Below, one piece after another: positions 45,597-54,907 of a DNA stretch of 64,000 nucleotides. The translations under genes and the position numbers were made by a program. How positions within the stretch are numbered: the first letter of the stretch is position 1; every line of letters starts with the position of its first letter. A model generated the notes under the pieces. That model had not been told where the DNA came from. It was given only the letters and a program-made list of their open reading frames with translations, and did not search any database. The stretch comes from Novosphingobium profundi (GTDB taxonomy: Bacteria; Pseudomonadota; Alphaproteobacteria; Sphingomonadales; Sphingomonadaceae), in NCBI RefSeq assembly GCF_020524485.1, contig NZ_JAIVLF010000004.1, positions 558,001 through 622,000 on the forward strand, in the 5' to 3' direction.

Positions 45597-45763
45597 CCAC
45601 CTTAGAGTGTTCCACGATATGGGGGCGAATTATCAATCCGCAATGGAGGTAGCGCGCAAAGCCTTGTGGAAGTGCTTCACAGGCCCTGCGGCAGTTCCCC
45701 CTGCCCCATGCAATCGCGGTACAGCCGGGTCGCCCAAGGTGCGGGCAACCCGGCACAAATTCA

Positions 45764-46099
45764 TCAGAACGGCATCTTGAAGCCCGGCGGCAGACCCATG
45801 CCCTGCTGCGCCTTGCCCATCTCTTCGTTCGCAACCGAATCGGCCTTGACCCGTGCATCGTTGTAGGCCGCGGCGATCAGGTCCTCGAGCATACCCTTCT
45901 CGCTCGGCTGCATCAGGCTATCGTCGATGGCAACGCCAATCACGCGGCCCTTGGCCGAGCAGCGGATCTTCACAAGGCCGCCTCCCGAAAGTCCCTCGAC
46001 TTCCATCGAGTCGAGCTTGCTCTGGGTCTCGGTCATCTGCTTCTGGATCGTCTCGGCAGCCTGCTGGGCCGCCTGGATCATTTCTTCCATGGACTTCAT
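45764..46099 (-). CDS. ybaB: YbaB/EbfC nucleoid-associated protein
   Basis: 111 aa from ATG 46099 (GGAG about 9 nt upstream). DNA-binding dimer with the usual MIQAAQQAAETIQKQMTETQ coiled-coil helix and the strand SGGGLVKIRCSAKGRVIGVA, then LEDLIAAAYNDARVKADSVA. Met/Pro-rich end (GMGLPPGFKMPF). Starts 4 bp after dnaX in the conserved dnaX-ybaB order; recR is not next to it. Confidence 0.95.
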   Translation of the reverse strand: MKSMEEMIQAAQQAAETIQKQMTETQSKLDSMEVEGLSGGGLVKIRCSAKGRVIGVAIDDSLMQPSEKGMLEDLIAAAYNDARVKADSVANEEMGKAQQGMGLPPGFKMPF

Positions 46100-46103
46100 T
46101 GCA

Positions 46104-48200
46104 TTATCTCCAGTTGCGGCCACCACCGCCGATGGCGGCGGGCCGTTCATCCTCGATCAGTTCGGCGTCCGGGAAGGCCGCCAGAGTGGCCTCGACCAGC
46201 GGGGCCCTGCGCAGAGCCTGCGAGGCTGCCGCCTGGTCGGCCTCGGCCCGCTCGACAATCGTCGGCATCCCGCCACTCTCGACGCGCACGACTTCCCAGC
46301 GCTGGCCGGTGGCCTTGGCAAGACCATCGCGCAGGTAGCCGCTGATATCCTCGCGAAAGCTCGGTGCAAGCTCGTATTTCAACGTGCCCGGTGCAAGATG
46401 TGCCACCCGCACCTGCATGCGCATGATGTTCGCGACGGTCGGACCGCCTGCGTGCTCGACTTCATCGACCAGACTGTCCCAGCGCGCCGCCAGAAATTCC
46501 GGTACGATAGCCTCAGGCGCAGAAGCAGGCGGAGTTGCTGGCGCCGGAGCGGCAGCCTGCTCAGGCGCTGACGTCGCAGGAGCCGAACCTGCAGACGCAG
46601 CCGACGCGGGCGCCTCACCCGTTGCGCCCGATGGAGCGGCGTTTGCGGGCGCCGGCGCAGGTGCCTGAGCGGGCGCGGGCCCACGCGCGACGAGGTCTTC
46701 CAGTTTCTTCACCAGCGAACCCGGATCGGGCATGTCGCTGGCGTGCATGATCCGCAGCAGCGCCATCTGCGCGGCCACAAGCGGATCGGGCGCGGATTTC
46801 ACTTCCTCGAAGCCCTTGAGAAGGAGCTGCCACAAGCGGTGTACCTGCCCGGCGGCCAAGGCTGTCGCCCAGCCTCCGATAGCTTCGCGCTCCTCAGCCG
46901 AATGCGCTTCCGGCGCGCTCCCGGACACCTGCGCCAGGGCGATTCGGTGCGCCAGGTCCATCTGCCCGCGCATGAGCGCGATCGGCTCAACCCCGAGCGC
47001 GAACTGGCGCGCCACGACCTCGAGAACGCCCGCACCGTTGCCTTCCAGGAGGCTGGCGAAAAGCTGGCGCTGCACGGTCTTGTCGGACAGCCCCAGCATG
47101 TCGCGCACCTTGTCGGCGCGGACCTGCCCTTCCCCGTCCAGGTCGGCATGGGCGATGGCCTGATCGAGAATCGACAGGCCATCGCGCACCGAACCCTCAG
47201 CCGCCGAAGCGACCATAGCCAGTGCCTCACCCTCGGCCTCGACACCCTCCAGCCCACAAACCTTGGCGAAATGCTCGGCCAGCATGGGCGTAGGGATGCG
47301 GCGCAGGTCGAAGCGCTGGCACCGCGAGAGCACGGTGACCGGCAGCTTGTCGACTTCGGTCGTCGCGAAAAGGAACTTCACGTGCGCCGGGGGTTCTTCC
47401 AGCGTCTTGAGCAACGCGTTGAACGCGTTGCGCGAAAGCATGTGGACCTCGTCGATGATGTAGATCTTATAGCGCGCCGAGACGGCCGCATAGCGCACCG
47501 CCTCGATGATCTCGCGCACGTCGTCGACACCGGTGTGGCTGGCCGCGTCCATCTCGATCACGTCGATATGGCGCCCCTCGGCAATCGCCCGGCACGGCTC
47601 GCACTGGCCGCACGGATGGATCGTGGGACCGCCCTCGCCATCGGGACCGATGCAGTTGAGCGCCTTGGCGATCAGACGCGCGGTCGAGGTCTTGCCGACC
47701 CCGCGCACGCCAGTCATCAGAAAGGCGTGGGCCAGGCGATCGCGTTTGATCGCGTTGGCCAATGTACGAACCATCGCCTCCTGCCCGATCAGCTCATCGA
47801 AGGTCTGGGGACGATACTTGCGGGCAAGCACCCGGTAGGGCTGCTGAGCTTCGTCAGACGAGGCAGCCGGAGCGGTCTTTGCCGGCGGTGGAGGCGCCCC
47901 ATTTGGGGCGGGCGCGGCCGGATCCGGAGATGGTGCCGGTTCGATGGCTGGAGCAGTCTCCTCGGCAGGTGCCGCAGGCTCGCCACCGAACATGGATGCT
48001 TGTCCCGCCGCTTCCAGTTCCGCCGCACTCGGCCCGTCGGTAGCCTGGTCGGCCTCGTTCCCGCGGTCCTGCGCCGACGCGTCCCCGAACATTGAGGCCT
48101 GTCCGGCATCCTCGAGCTCCTGCGAGGTGGGGCGGGGATCTTCCTGCCCGGCATCATCCCAGGGCGGGAGGTTCTCAGGGTTTTCGCGTGAATCGTCCAT
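46104..48200 (-). CDS. dnaX: DNA polymerase III tau subunit (DnaX) with extended N-terminus
   Basis: 698 aa from ATG 48200. Clamp-loader ATPase and replisome organiser. The AAA+ core begins only at about 121 (YRVLARKYRPQTFDELIGQE), with GVRGVGKTSTAR (164-175), CGQCEPC zinc module, IIDEVHMLS and LFATTEVDKLPVTVLSRCQR. The 120-residue extension is acidic/Pro-Ala-rich and carries ELEDAGQASMFGD and ELEAAGQASMFGG, each with QASMF (34-38, 67-71), resembling clamp-binding peptides. C-terminal part (after about 545) is Ala/Pro-rich and then a tau-like domain. No slippery A-run for gamma was noticed. Coupled to ybaB. Confidence 0.95.
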   Translation of the reverse strand: MDDSRENPENLPPWDDAGQEDPRPTSQELEDAGQASMFGDASAQDRGNEADQATDGPSAAELEAAGQASMFGGEPAAPAEETAPAIEPAPSPDPAAPAPNGAPPPPAKTAPAASSDEAQQPYRVLARKYRPQTFDELIGQEAMVRTLANAIKRDRLAHAFLMTGVRGVGKTSTARLIAKALNCIGPDGEGGPTIHPCGQCEPCRAIAEGRHIDVIEMDAASHTGVDDVREIIEAVRYAAVSARYKIYIIDEVHMLSRNAFNALLKTLEEPPAHVKFLFATTEVDKLPVTVLSRCQRFDLRRIPTPMLAEHFAKVCGLEGVEAEGEALAMVASAAEGSVRDGLSILDQAIAHADLDGEGQVRADKVRDMLGLSDKTVQRQLFASLLEGNGAGVLEVVARQFALGVEPIALMRGQMDLAHRIALAQVSGSAPEAHSAEEREAIGGWATALAAGQVHRLWQLLLKGFEEVKSAPDPLVAAQMALLRIMHASDMPDPGSLVKKLEDLVARGPAPAQAPAPAPANAAPSGATGEAPASAASAGSAPATSAPEQAAAPAPATPPASAPEAIVPEFLAARWDSLVDEVEHAGGPTVANIMRMQVRVAHLAPGTLKYELAPSFREDISGYLRDGLAKATGQRWEVVRVESGGMPTIVERAEADQAAASQALRRAPLVEATLAAFPDAELIEDERPAAIGGGGRNWR

Positions 48201-48364
48201 CGTGCCTGCAAGACTAGGCGCTTGCGCACGGAATGTCAGGTACGTTGCGCGTTGCTCCACAGACTCGCGCGCCCTCAATGGCGGACCGTCCACCGCACGC
48301 AGCTTGCCAAGAACAGTACCAGCGCACATCACCAAGGCGCCCCCATCAAACAACTGGATTTGAT

Positions 48365-48862
48365 ATGATTTCTGAAGTTCTTGCGCTGCTTGCCGCCTCC
48401 GCGGCTGCGCCCGTCCCCGCAGCGACACCGCTGCCCGAGCTGCCCGTCTTCATGGCAGCCGACTGCGCCAGCGCCGATTCGCGCGCCAAGGTCCTGACCA
48501 GCCCCTTCGCCGACGGAAGCTACGAGGAGCGCCTGGAGAACTATGTGAATGCGCGCGCGCAAGGCACGCTAGGGCGGCTCGACCACACGGACATTTCCGC
48601 GGAGCAACGCCGCGCGATTCTGGATGCGACGCTCATGAGCCCCGAATTTGCGTCGACAACCGATGAAAATGCCCGGCGCGACGCCGCTCTCGAACCGCAT
48701 TTCAAGACGCTGGAAAGCGATCCCAGCGACGCCGAGGCCTGCCGCGCCATCGTCCACATCTCGGGCGAGATCCACGCCATGCTGCTTTCGGTCGCAGCCC
48801 AGTGGGACAGGCTGGCCCTTACGATCGACCGGGAAATCGCCAAGACCGAAGAGAGCGATTGA
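48365..48862 (+). CDS. hypothetical exported protein
   Basis: 165 aa from ATG 48365; the frame is open further upstream but those residues are not protein-like. N-terminal hydrophobic segment MISEVLALLAASAAAPVPAA resembles a signal peptide. The rest is acidic and helical (AEQRRAILDATLMSPEFA, RAIVHISGEIHAMLLSVAAQ). Two cysteines (AADCASAD, AEACRAI). Divergent from dnaX with 164 bp between, followed by a shared terminator. No family recognised. Confidence 0.6.
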   Translation: MISEVLALLAASAAAPVPAATPLPELPVFMAADCASADSRAKVLTSPFADGSYEERLENYVNARAQGTLGRLDHTDISAEQRRAILDATLMSPEFASTTDENARRDAALEPHFKTLESDPSDAEACRAIVHISGEIHAMLLSVAAQWDRLALTIDREIAKTEESD

Positions 48863-48871
48863 GGCCCAAAC

Positions 48872-48900
48872 AAAAACAGCGCCCGGTGGGCGCTGTTTTC
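48872..48900. terminator. bidirectional terminator for the plus-strand gene and the SRP RNA
   Basis: AAAACAGCGCCC (48873-48884) / GGGCGCTGTTTT (48888-48899), loop GGT, with a longer T-run on the minus strand. It ends the convergent 48365 gene and ffs. Confidence 0.9.
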
Positions 48901-48902
48901 GA

Positions 48903-48993
48903 AGGAGCCGAATGACCCGTCGCAATCCGTTGTGGCTGCTTCCTTCCGGACCTGACCAAGTTGGCGAACGCAAACGTCCATCCGACTCCCGGC
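48903..48993 (-). ncRNA. ffs: signal recognition particle RNA (4.5S)
   Basis: The minus strand contains the near-invariant SRP domain IV segment GGTCAGGTCCGGAAGGAAGC (48937-48956), matching the bacterial 4.5S RNA signature. The ends (GGGAGTCGGATG near 48992 and CATTCGGCTCC near 48905) can pair with G-U tolerance, giving a hairpin RNA of about 90 nt. A terminator follows at 48872-48900. Pairs with Ffh for membrane targeting. Exact ends are estimates. Confidence 0.92.
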
Positions 48994-49030
48994 GCGCCCT
49001 ATGGCAATGCTTTGGCAGGAATGCAACCCG

Positions 49031-49065
49031 GGAATTGCCTGGAGCTCCTGAAGCCGGGCAATTCC
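49031..49065 (-). terminator. hairpin downstream of the complex I subunit gene
   Basis: GGAATTGCC (49031-49039) / GGCAATTCC (49057-49065), loop 17 nt, 30 bp after the stop at 49096. No T-run. Possibly part of the ffs promoter region instead. Confidence 0.4.
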
Positions 49066-49095
49066 TTTCAAATGCTTATCCCCTGTGGGAAAAGC

Positions 49096-49374
49096 TCAAC
49101 GAAAGTTGTCGGCGTAAGCCTGGATCTTGAGGCGGCGCGGCGGAGTCGCGTGGACTTCGGCGTCGATACCGTAACGCGTCGCGTAGGCCTTGGCTTCGTC
49201 GGCGCTGTTGAAGCGCAGCTGGAGCTGCTGCTTCATGTCGCCCGAACCGGCCCATCCCATGAGGGGATCGGGCTTCTTGGCCTCGGCGGGTTGGAATTCG
49301 AGGACCCACTGGTCCAGGAGGGCCTTGCCCGACTGCATGGCATTCTTCGGGCGCTGATAGATGCGTGCACTCAT
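49096..49374 (-). CDS. NADH dehydrogenase accessory subunit, NDUFS4-like (ETC complex I region)
   Basis: 92 aa. Matches the alphaproteobacterial/mitochondrial 18-kDa subunit pattern: ARIYQRPKNAMQSGKALLDQ, WVLEFQPAEAKKPDPLMGWA, GDMKQQLQLRFNSADEAKAY, ATRYGIDAEVHATPPRRLKI. Cytoplasmic-side accessory factor of complex I, thought to stabilise the N-module. It lies alone, away from any nuo cluster, as is usual in alphaproteobacteria. 44 bp after hrpB on the same strand. Confidence 0.93.
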   Translation of the reverse strand: MSARIYQRPKNAMQSGKALLDQWVLEFQPAEAKKPDPLMGWAGSGDMKQQLQLRFNSADEAKAYATRYGIDAEVHATPPRRLKIQAYADNFR

Positions 49375-49418
49375 GGGATGTGCATTGCCCCCAAATCGCG
49401 CCAGAAATCAAGTTCAAA

Positions 49419-51875
49419 TCACGCCTTTCCGGAGCGTTCGAACGCGTTTTTGGTCTTCAGACTGGGGTTCTCGTTCCAGGGTTCGTCCGGCCAGCGGTGC
49501 CGGGGATAGCGCCCCTTCATCTCGCGCTGCACATCCTTCCAGCTTCCCCGCCAGAACCCGGGGAGATCGCGGGTGGTCTGGATCGGTCGGCCTGCAGGCG
49601 ATGTCAGCTTCAAAAGCAACGGATTTTCGGGTTTCCCGTAGCCAGGGTGCCGGTCGAGCCCGAACAGCGCCTGGACGCGCACCTCCACACTCGGCCCACC
49701 TTCATCTTCATAGTCGATGGCGTGACTCGTGCCGGCAGGACTGCGAAATTCTGCCGGTGCCAGATGATCAATTCGCTGCTGGTCATCCCAGGTCAGGCGG
49801 CCACGCAGCGCGCCATGCAGCGCCCCCTGATCAATAGCGTCGAGTCGGCGCCCCAGGACCGGGCCCAGCCAGCTCTCAAGATCCTCGAGCAGCACCGCCT
49901 CGCCCAGAGCCTCCACCCCGGCATGGCGCGCACGTCGCAGGAGCGCCTGCGAGGCCCTGCCCATCGGCACGATGTCGAGCCCACTGGCGCGCACCCTCTC
50001 GAGCAGAAACGCGCGAATCGCATCCGGGTCGGGCGCGGGATCAGGTCCGCTCGCCAGCAAGATCGCACCGACCCGTCTCTCAAGCCGGGCCTCCACACGC
50101 GCCTCCGCCTCGTTCCAGCGCAGGATCGAGCGGCGTTCCATTCGATCAGCCAGCCAAGCCTCGACGTCCGCCGCTTCAAGCGGGATACCCGAAAGAATGC
50201 GCGCGCCGCGCGCCTGTCCCTGGGCATCGCCGATCACCATCCACTCACGCGCAGCGAGAGGTGAAGCCGGATCGAGAACATAGCCACGCCCTCCTGCAGA
50301 CAACCAGTGTTCCCCGCTGGCATCACGCCGCCGGGCCAGCATGGCGGGCTGCCCCATGGCAAGGAGGATCGCGAGCGGTACGTCCTGCTCTTCCTTGACA
50401 GCTCCTCCCATCAGCGCCTGCGCCTTGCGCGCCCAGCCTGCCGCCAGCTTGCGCGCCGCCTCGGCGCGCGCAGAACGATCCGCGCCCCACCGCGCCAGGC
50501 GCTGCGCAAGATCATCCCCGCGCCCACCAAGGCCCCTTTCCTGCAAGAGCAGCGCGAGCCGGGCCGCCGTGCGCGCACAGCCATAGGTGCTGGCCTGTAG
50601 GATCATGGTCGCATGGCTCGGGCTCATCGGCAGGCGTGCCACCTTGTCTCCGAAGGGCGTGATCCGTCCCTCGTCATCAAGCGCGCCCAGCCCGCGAAGC
50701 TGCGTCCTGGCCGCCGCCAATGCAGCCTCGGGCGGCGGGTCGATCCAGGCCATCTGCGCCGGATCGCCCGTCCCCCACTGCGCGAGCGACAGCGTGAGCG
50801 ATGCCAGATCACTGACCTTGATCTCAGGAGCTTCGAAGGCGGGCCGCCCGGCGTGCGCCGCCTCTTCCCACAGTCGATAGGCTACGCCCGGCCCCTGACG
50901 GCCCGCGCGTCCGGCCCGCTGGGCCGCCGAGGCCTGGCTGGCGGCGTGCGTAACGAGACGTGTCACACCCGCGGCCTTGTCGAACTCGGCGCGCCGCGCG
51001 AGCCCGGCATCGACCACGATACGCACGCCATCAAGAGTAAGAGAGGTCTCGGCGATAGCGGTTGCCAGCACGATCCGGCGCCGCCCTTCAGGATCGCGCC
51101 GGATCGCCGCGCGCTGGGCTGCGGGATCGCATTGCCCATGCAGCGCATGGATTTGCGCAGACGGCAGGCGCTCACGGAGACGCTCCGAGACGCGTTCGAT
51201 CTCGCGCACGCCGGGCAGGAAGGCGAGAATATCTCCGTCCTCTTCGCGCCAGGCCTGCAGGACGGCTGATGCCACCGATTCCTCGATACGCTTCTCCGCC
51301 GCGCGCCCAAGCCAGCGGATTTCCAGCGGCCAGGCGCGCCCCTCACTCTCGATGACCTGCGTTCCGGGCCCCAGCAGGCTGGCGAAGCGGGCGCCGTCGA
51401 GCGTCGCGGACATGACCAGGATGCGCAAGTCCTCGCGCAGCACGTCCTGGCTCTCGCGTGCCAGCGCCAGGCCAAGATCGCTGTCGAGATGACGCTCGTG
51501 CGCCTCGTCGAACAGCACGGCACTGACCCCTTCGAGCTCGGGATCGGCCAGGATCGTGGAGACGAAGATCGCCTCGGTCATTACCAGGATCCGCGTGCGC
51601 GCCGAGGTCCGGCTATCAAGCCGCGTCAGATAGCCAACCGTATCGCCGGCCTTTTCGCCAAGCTGTTCAGCCATGCGTTCCGCCGCCGCCCGGGCTGCGA
51701 CGCGGCGCGGTGAAAGGAGGATGATCTTGCCCGTACACCATGGCTCGACGAGCAGCGTGGGCGCAACCGCGGTGGTCTTGCCGGCTCCTGGAGGCGCGAT
51801 GAGGACCGCGCCTGCATGAGCATCGAGGGCCATGCAAAGCTGAGGAAGAACCTCCGCTACCGGCAGGCGTGTCAT
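49419..51875 (-). CDS. hrpB: ATP-dependent RNA helicase HrpB
   Basis: 818 aa. DEAH-box helicase: LIAPPGAGKTTAVAPTLLVE (Walker A), FDEAHERHLDSDL (motif II), VMSATLDG (III), ATAIAETSLTLDGVRIVVDA (V) and QRAGRAGRQGPGVAYRLW (VI), then the winged-helix/ratchet domain and an HrpB-specific C-terminus (PLLLKLTSPAGRPIQTTRDL, PGFWRGSWKDVQREMKGRYP, RHRWPDEPW). Biological role is not well established. Divergent from the GGDEF/EAL gene (149 bp). Confidence 0.95.
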   Translation of the reverse strand: MTRLPVAEVLPQLCMALDAHAGAVLIAPPGAGKTTAVAPTLLVEPWCTGKIILLSPRRVAARAAAERMAEQLGEKAGDTVGYLTRLDSRTSARTRILVMTEAIFVSTILADPELEGVSAVLFDEAHERHLDSDLGLALARESQDVLREDLRILVMSATLDGARFASLLGPGTQVIESEGRAWPLEIRWLGRAAEKRIEESVASAVLQAWREEDGDILAFLPGVREIERVSERLRERLPSAQIHALHGQCDPAAQRAAIRRDPEGRRRIVLATAIAETSLTLDGVRIVVDAGLARRAEFDKAAGVTRLVTHAASQASAAQRAGRAGRQGPGVAYRLWEEAAHAGRPAFEAPEIKVSDLASLTLSLAQWGTGDPAQMAWIDPPPEAALAAARTQLRGLGALDDEGRITPFGDKVARLPMSPSHATMILQASTYGCARTAARLALLLQERGLGGRGDDLAQRLARWGADRSARAEAARKLAAGWARKAQALMGGAVKEEQDVPLAILLAMGQPAMLARRRDASGEHWLSAGGRGYVLDPASPLAAREWMVIGDAQGQARGARILSGIPLEAADVEAWLADRMERRSILRWNEAEARVEARLERRVGAILLASGPDPAPDPDAIRAFLLERVRASGLDIVPMGRASQALLRRARHAGVEALGEAVLLEDLESWLGPVLGRRLDAIDQGALHGALRGRLTWDDQQRIDHLAPAEFRSPAGTSHAIDYEDEGGPSVEVRVQALFGLDRHPGYGKPENPLLLKLTSPAGRPIQTTRDLPGFWRGSWKDVQREMKGRYPRHRWPDEPWNENPSLKTKNAFERSGKA

Positions 51876-52024
51876 CTTCGGCCTCCCGATAGATGAACGC
51901 CTCGTTCACGCGATCTGCGCAACAATACGCAAGTTATATGGTTAAATGCATGAAACATCGTAGAAGGAAGGACCTGTCTCATTTTCCGGCACGTGTACAT
52001 TTCGTCAATCATTGTCCGTTAGCC

Positions 52025-54001
52025 ATGCCTGCGGAGACTTCGGATTTGCAGCAAGAGAATAGCCCTCGCCTGAACACCGCGAAAGCCGGTCAGCATCCGC
52101 TGGTTGTCGCGCAGTATCTGCGGCTGCGCCAGCAGATCCCGGCTCTCTACGGGCTTCTGTCCGCCAATACCACGATTCTGGCCTATACCCATCGCCACGT
52201 GGCCCCTGCGCTACTCGCAATCGCGATTCCCGCGGTTCTGGTCGGCATTTCGCTCATGCGCATGGTGATCTGGATCCGGCCGGTCAAGGCGGAATCCTTC
52301 GTCCCCAGCCTGGTAACGGCCAAGCTCCATGCAACGACGCGCCTGTCCTTTGTGTTCTCGCTCGCCTTCGTATTCTGGGCCTTCACGCTCGACCTCTATG
52401 GCGGACCTTATGAACACGGACATGTCACGATCTTCGTGGCCGTGACCCTGCTCGGCTGCGTCTATTGCCTCAGCTTCCTGCCGCAGGCCGCCGAGGCGGT
52501 CTGCGTGACGGGCACGTTGTCCTTCCTCGTCCACGCGCTCTACGTCGGAACCGAAGTCTACATCGCAATCGCCATCAATCTGGCGCTCGTGGCCGTCGTC
52601 ATCCTGAAACTGACCCGCAATTCCTACAACGCCTTCGTGGAGCTGGAAGTCTCGCAGCGTGCGCTCAACAGCGAACGTCGCCAGGCCCAGTCGCTGGGTG
52701 AAGAGAACGCCTATCTCGCCCAGACCGACGCTCTGACCGGTCTTCCCAATCGCCGCTACTTCTTCACCGCCCTCGAGAAGCTCCTCGCCGGTTCGCCGCG
52801 CGAGCGTCCGTTTTGCGTCGGGCTGCTCGACCTCGACCGCTTCAAGCCGGTCAACGACACCTATGGCCATGCCAACGGCGATCGCCTGCTCTCCATTCTG
52901 GGCCAGAGAATGGTCGAGGCCGCGCCCGCCGACACCATCCTTGCCCGGCTCGGCGGTGACGAATTCGGGCTCATCGTCATCGGCGACCTCCAGCAAGCCG
53001 AAGCCGTCGCCCAGCGCCTTGCCGAGGAGATCGCCAAGCCCGGACAACTTGGCGACGTGGTCGTGTCTGTCGGCTGCTCTGTCGGCCTTGCCTCCTATCC
53101 CGAAGCGGCGACAACGGCCAACCTGCTGTTCGACCGCGCCGACTTCGCGCTCTACCACGCCAAGAACCACAAGCGCGGCCAATGCGTGCGTTTTACCGAG
53201 GAACTGGAGGCCCTGATCCGCTCGGAGCAGACGCTCGATACCGCGCTCCAGGCCGCTGATCTCGACGCCGAACTCTCGCTCGCCTTTCAACCGATCGTCG
53301 ATACGACGAACCTGCGCTTCGTTGGCGTCGAGTGTCTCGCCCGCTGGACCTCCCCGCTCATCGGCGAGGTATCGCCCGAACAGCTCATCGCCACAGGCGA
53401 GCGCCTCGGACGCGCGCGCGACGTCACCCTGATCCTGTTCGACAAGGCGTTGCAGGCGATGGGCGCAGTTCCCGAAAACCTGCGCATGTCCTTCAATCTG
53501 TCCGGCCACGACTTGTCGGACCCGAGCACGATTGCCGGGCTCCTCGACCGGATCGAGGGAATGACCTGCTCGCCCAAGCGCCTTCTTTTCGAGATCACCG
53601 AGACTTCGCTCATCACCGAACTCGAACGCGCCCGCAGCGCGCTTGGCCGTCTTCACGCGACCGGGGCCAAGATCGCGCTCGACGATTTCGGCACGGGTTA
53701 TTCCAGCTTGTCCTCGCTCCACCAGTTGCCGCTCGATGTGCTCAAGATCGACCGCAGCTTTGCCTCACAGCTCGACGAGGCGGCAGGACGGCGGCTGATC
53801 ACGGCGATCCGCAACCTTGCCCGCTCCCTCGACCTGGAATGCGTGATCGAGGGTATCGAGACAGACAACCAACTCATCAGCGCGCGCCTCGCCGGATTCC
53901 CGCTTGCGCAAGGCTATCTGATTGCGCGCCCCATGCCGCTTGCAGCTCTCTTGCACCGGATGGAATTGGGCAACAGCGTGCACACGCAGCTGGCCCAGTA
54001 G
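52025..54001 (+). CDS. membrane GGDEF-EAL protein with ECL variant
   Basis: 658 aa from ATG 52025 (a longer open frame begins at 51893 but its residues look unstructured). About five to six membrane helices (60-200), a coiled-coil segment, then GGDEF (ARLGGDEFGLIVIG, intact; no RxxD I-site) and an EAL domain. In the EAL motif Ala is Cys (GVECLARW) while the other phosphodiesterase residues remain ([33 protein letters not shown]). Probably modulates c-di-GMP; net activity uncertain. Shares architecture with 8801-11608 but lacks PAS and PilZ. Confidence 0.9.
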   Translation: MPAETSDLQQENSPRLNTAKAGQHPLVVAQYLRLRQQIPALYGLLSANTTILAYTHRHVAPALLAIAIPAVLVGISLMRMVIWIRPVKAESFVPSLVTAKLHATTRLSFVFSLAFVFWAFTLDLYGGPYEHGHVTIFVAVTLLGCVYCLSFLPQAAEAVCVTGTLSFLVHALYVGTEVYIAIAINLALVAVVILKLTRNSYNAFVELEVSQRALNSERRQAQSLGEENAYLAQTDALTGLPNRRYFFTALEKLLAGSPRERPFCVGLLDLDRFKPVNDTYGHANGDRLLSILGQRMVEAAPADTILARLGGDEFGLIVIGDLQQAEAVAQRLAEEIAKPGQLGDVVVSVGCSVGLASYPEAATTANLLFDRADFALYHAKNHKRGQCVRFTEELEALIRSEQTLDTALQAADLDAELSLAFQPIVDTTNLRFVGVECLARWTSPLIGEVSPEQLIATGERLGRARDVTLILFDKALQAMGAVPENLRMSFNLSGHDLSDPSTIAGLLDRIEGMTCSPKRLLFEITETSLITELERARSALGRLHATGAKIALDDFGTGYSSLSSLHQLPLDVLKIDRSFASQLDEAAGRRLITAIRNLARSLDLECVIEGIETDNQLISARLAGFPLAQGYLIARPMPLAALLHRMELGNSVHTQLAQ

Positions 54002-54016
54002 CAGGATTTCTTGGGC

Positions 54017-54784
54017 CTAGAGCCTGCGGATACCGTAGTCGATGCGGATCCGCACCCAGGTGCCCAATTGGGGTTTCCCGTTGATCTGAGGCGGCTTTAC
54101 ACGGAACTGCCAGGCTGCGTTGAGGACCGCGAGCCCGAAGCCCGAGCCCCGCGGCGATTCGCCCAGAATCTGGCAATTCTCGACCCTGTAGTCGGCGATG
54201 GTCTGGCAGGCGATGAGACCATATCCCTCATCGGGCCGCTGCGCAGGGAGATAGCTGGCGAGTTCGGCATTGGTCGGCCTTCGGTACCAATCGGCGTTGT
54301 AGAGGACGGCACCGCCCGGCCCCTCACCCGGCCCGTAGGTCTTGCCCCCTCCCGCTTCGTTTCCGGTCGTCGGCGCCGGTGCGCTCATCTTGCCGATATC
54401 AGCGGCGGCCATGTCCGTGCTCGACATCTTGAGCCAGGAATAGGCAGGCTTGGGCTGCGGTGCAGTCGGAGCCTTTTCCGGCGGCACTTCGACCGGCTCG
54501 ACGAAGCGCTCGGGCACTTCGCGTTCGGCGGGCTTTTCCTCCTCTTCGGCCTCTTCCTGCTTTTCCTCAGCGGCCTTGTCGCCCTTGTCCTGCTGCTCTC
54601 CCTCGACATCGAAGCTCGTCACCGTGGGTGCGGCATCGTCAAGACGCGGCGCAATCTGGGTCTGGTAGATCGCCGCGAGCAGAACGAGCACGACGATACC
54701 CGCCGACAGCGACGCCGAAAGGGCGCGCTGGCGCGCGGAACCGGAGCGGTAACCGGTATGGGAAAGTGCCGAGACGTCTCGCAT
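54017..54784 (-). CDS. tonB: TonB-family energy transducer
   Basis: 255 aa from ATG 54784. Short cytoplasmic N-terminus, one membrane helix (ASLSAGIVVLVLLAAIYQTQ), acidic/Pro linker (EEKQEEAEEEEKPAEREVPE) spanning the periplasm, and a C-terminal TonB-like domain with paired Cys (IACQTIADYRVENCQI) and the conserved AAWQFRVKPPQINGKP, WVRIRIDYGI. Transmits proton-motive force to receptors such as the copper-type receptor at 30243. ExbB/ExbD are not adjacent. The Cys pair is typical for the sphingomonad variant by recollection. Confidence 0.82.
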   Translation of the reverse strand: MRDVSALSHTGYRSGSARQRALSASLSAGIVVLVLLAAIYQTQIAPRLDDAAPTVTSFDVEGEQQDKGDKAAEEKQEEAEEEEKPAEREVPERFVEPVEVPPEKAPTAPQPKPAYSWLKMSSTDMAAADIGKMSAPAPTTGNEAGGGKTYGPGEGPGGAVLYNADWYRRPTNAELASYLPAQRPDEGYGLIACQTIADYRVENCQILGESPRGSGFGLAVLNAAWQFRVKPPQINGKPQLGTWVRIRIDYGIRRL

Positions 54785-54907
54785 CACGGCCTGCCTTAGC
54801 CGTCTGCCAAGACCGCTGCAATTGCCGTGGCCGCGCAAATCGTGCGTTACGCCGCCCTCACCGGGCGAATAACGCTATACATTTGATATCAGGCGACGAT
54901 CCGCCCC

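Noticed and set aside
46104..48200. Programmed frameshift in dnaX giving a gamma form
   Set aside because: No A-rich slippery run was noticed in the GC-rich coding sequence; a full scan was not computed.
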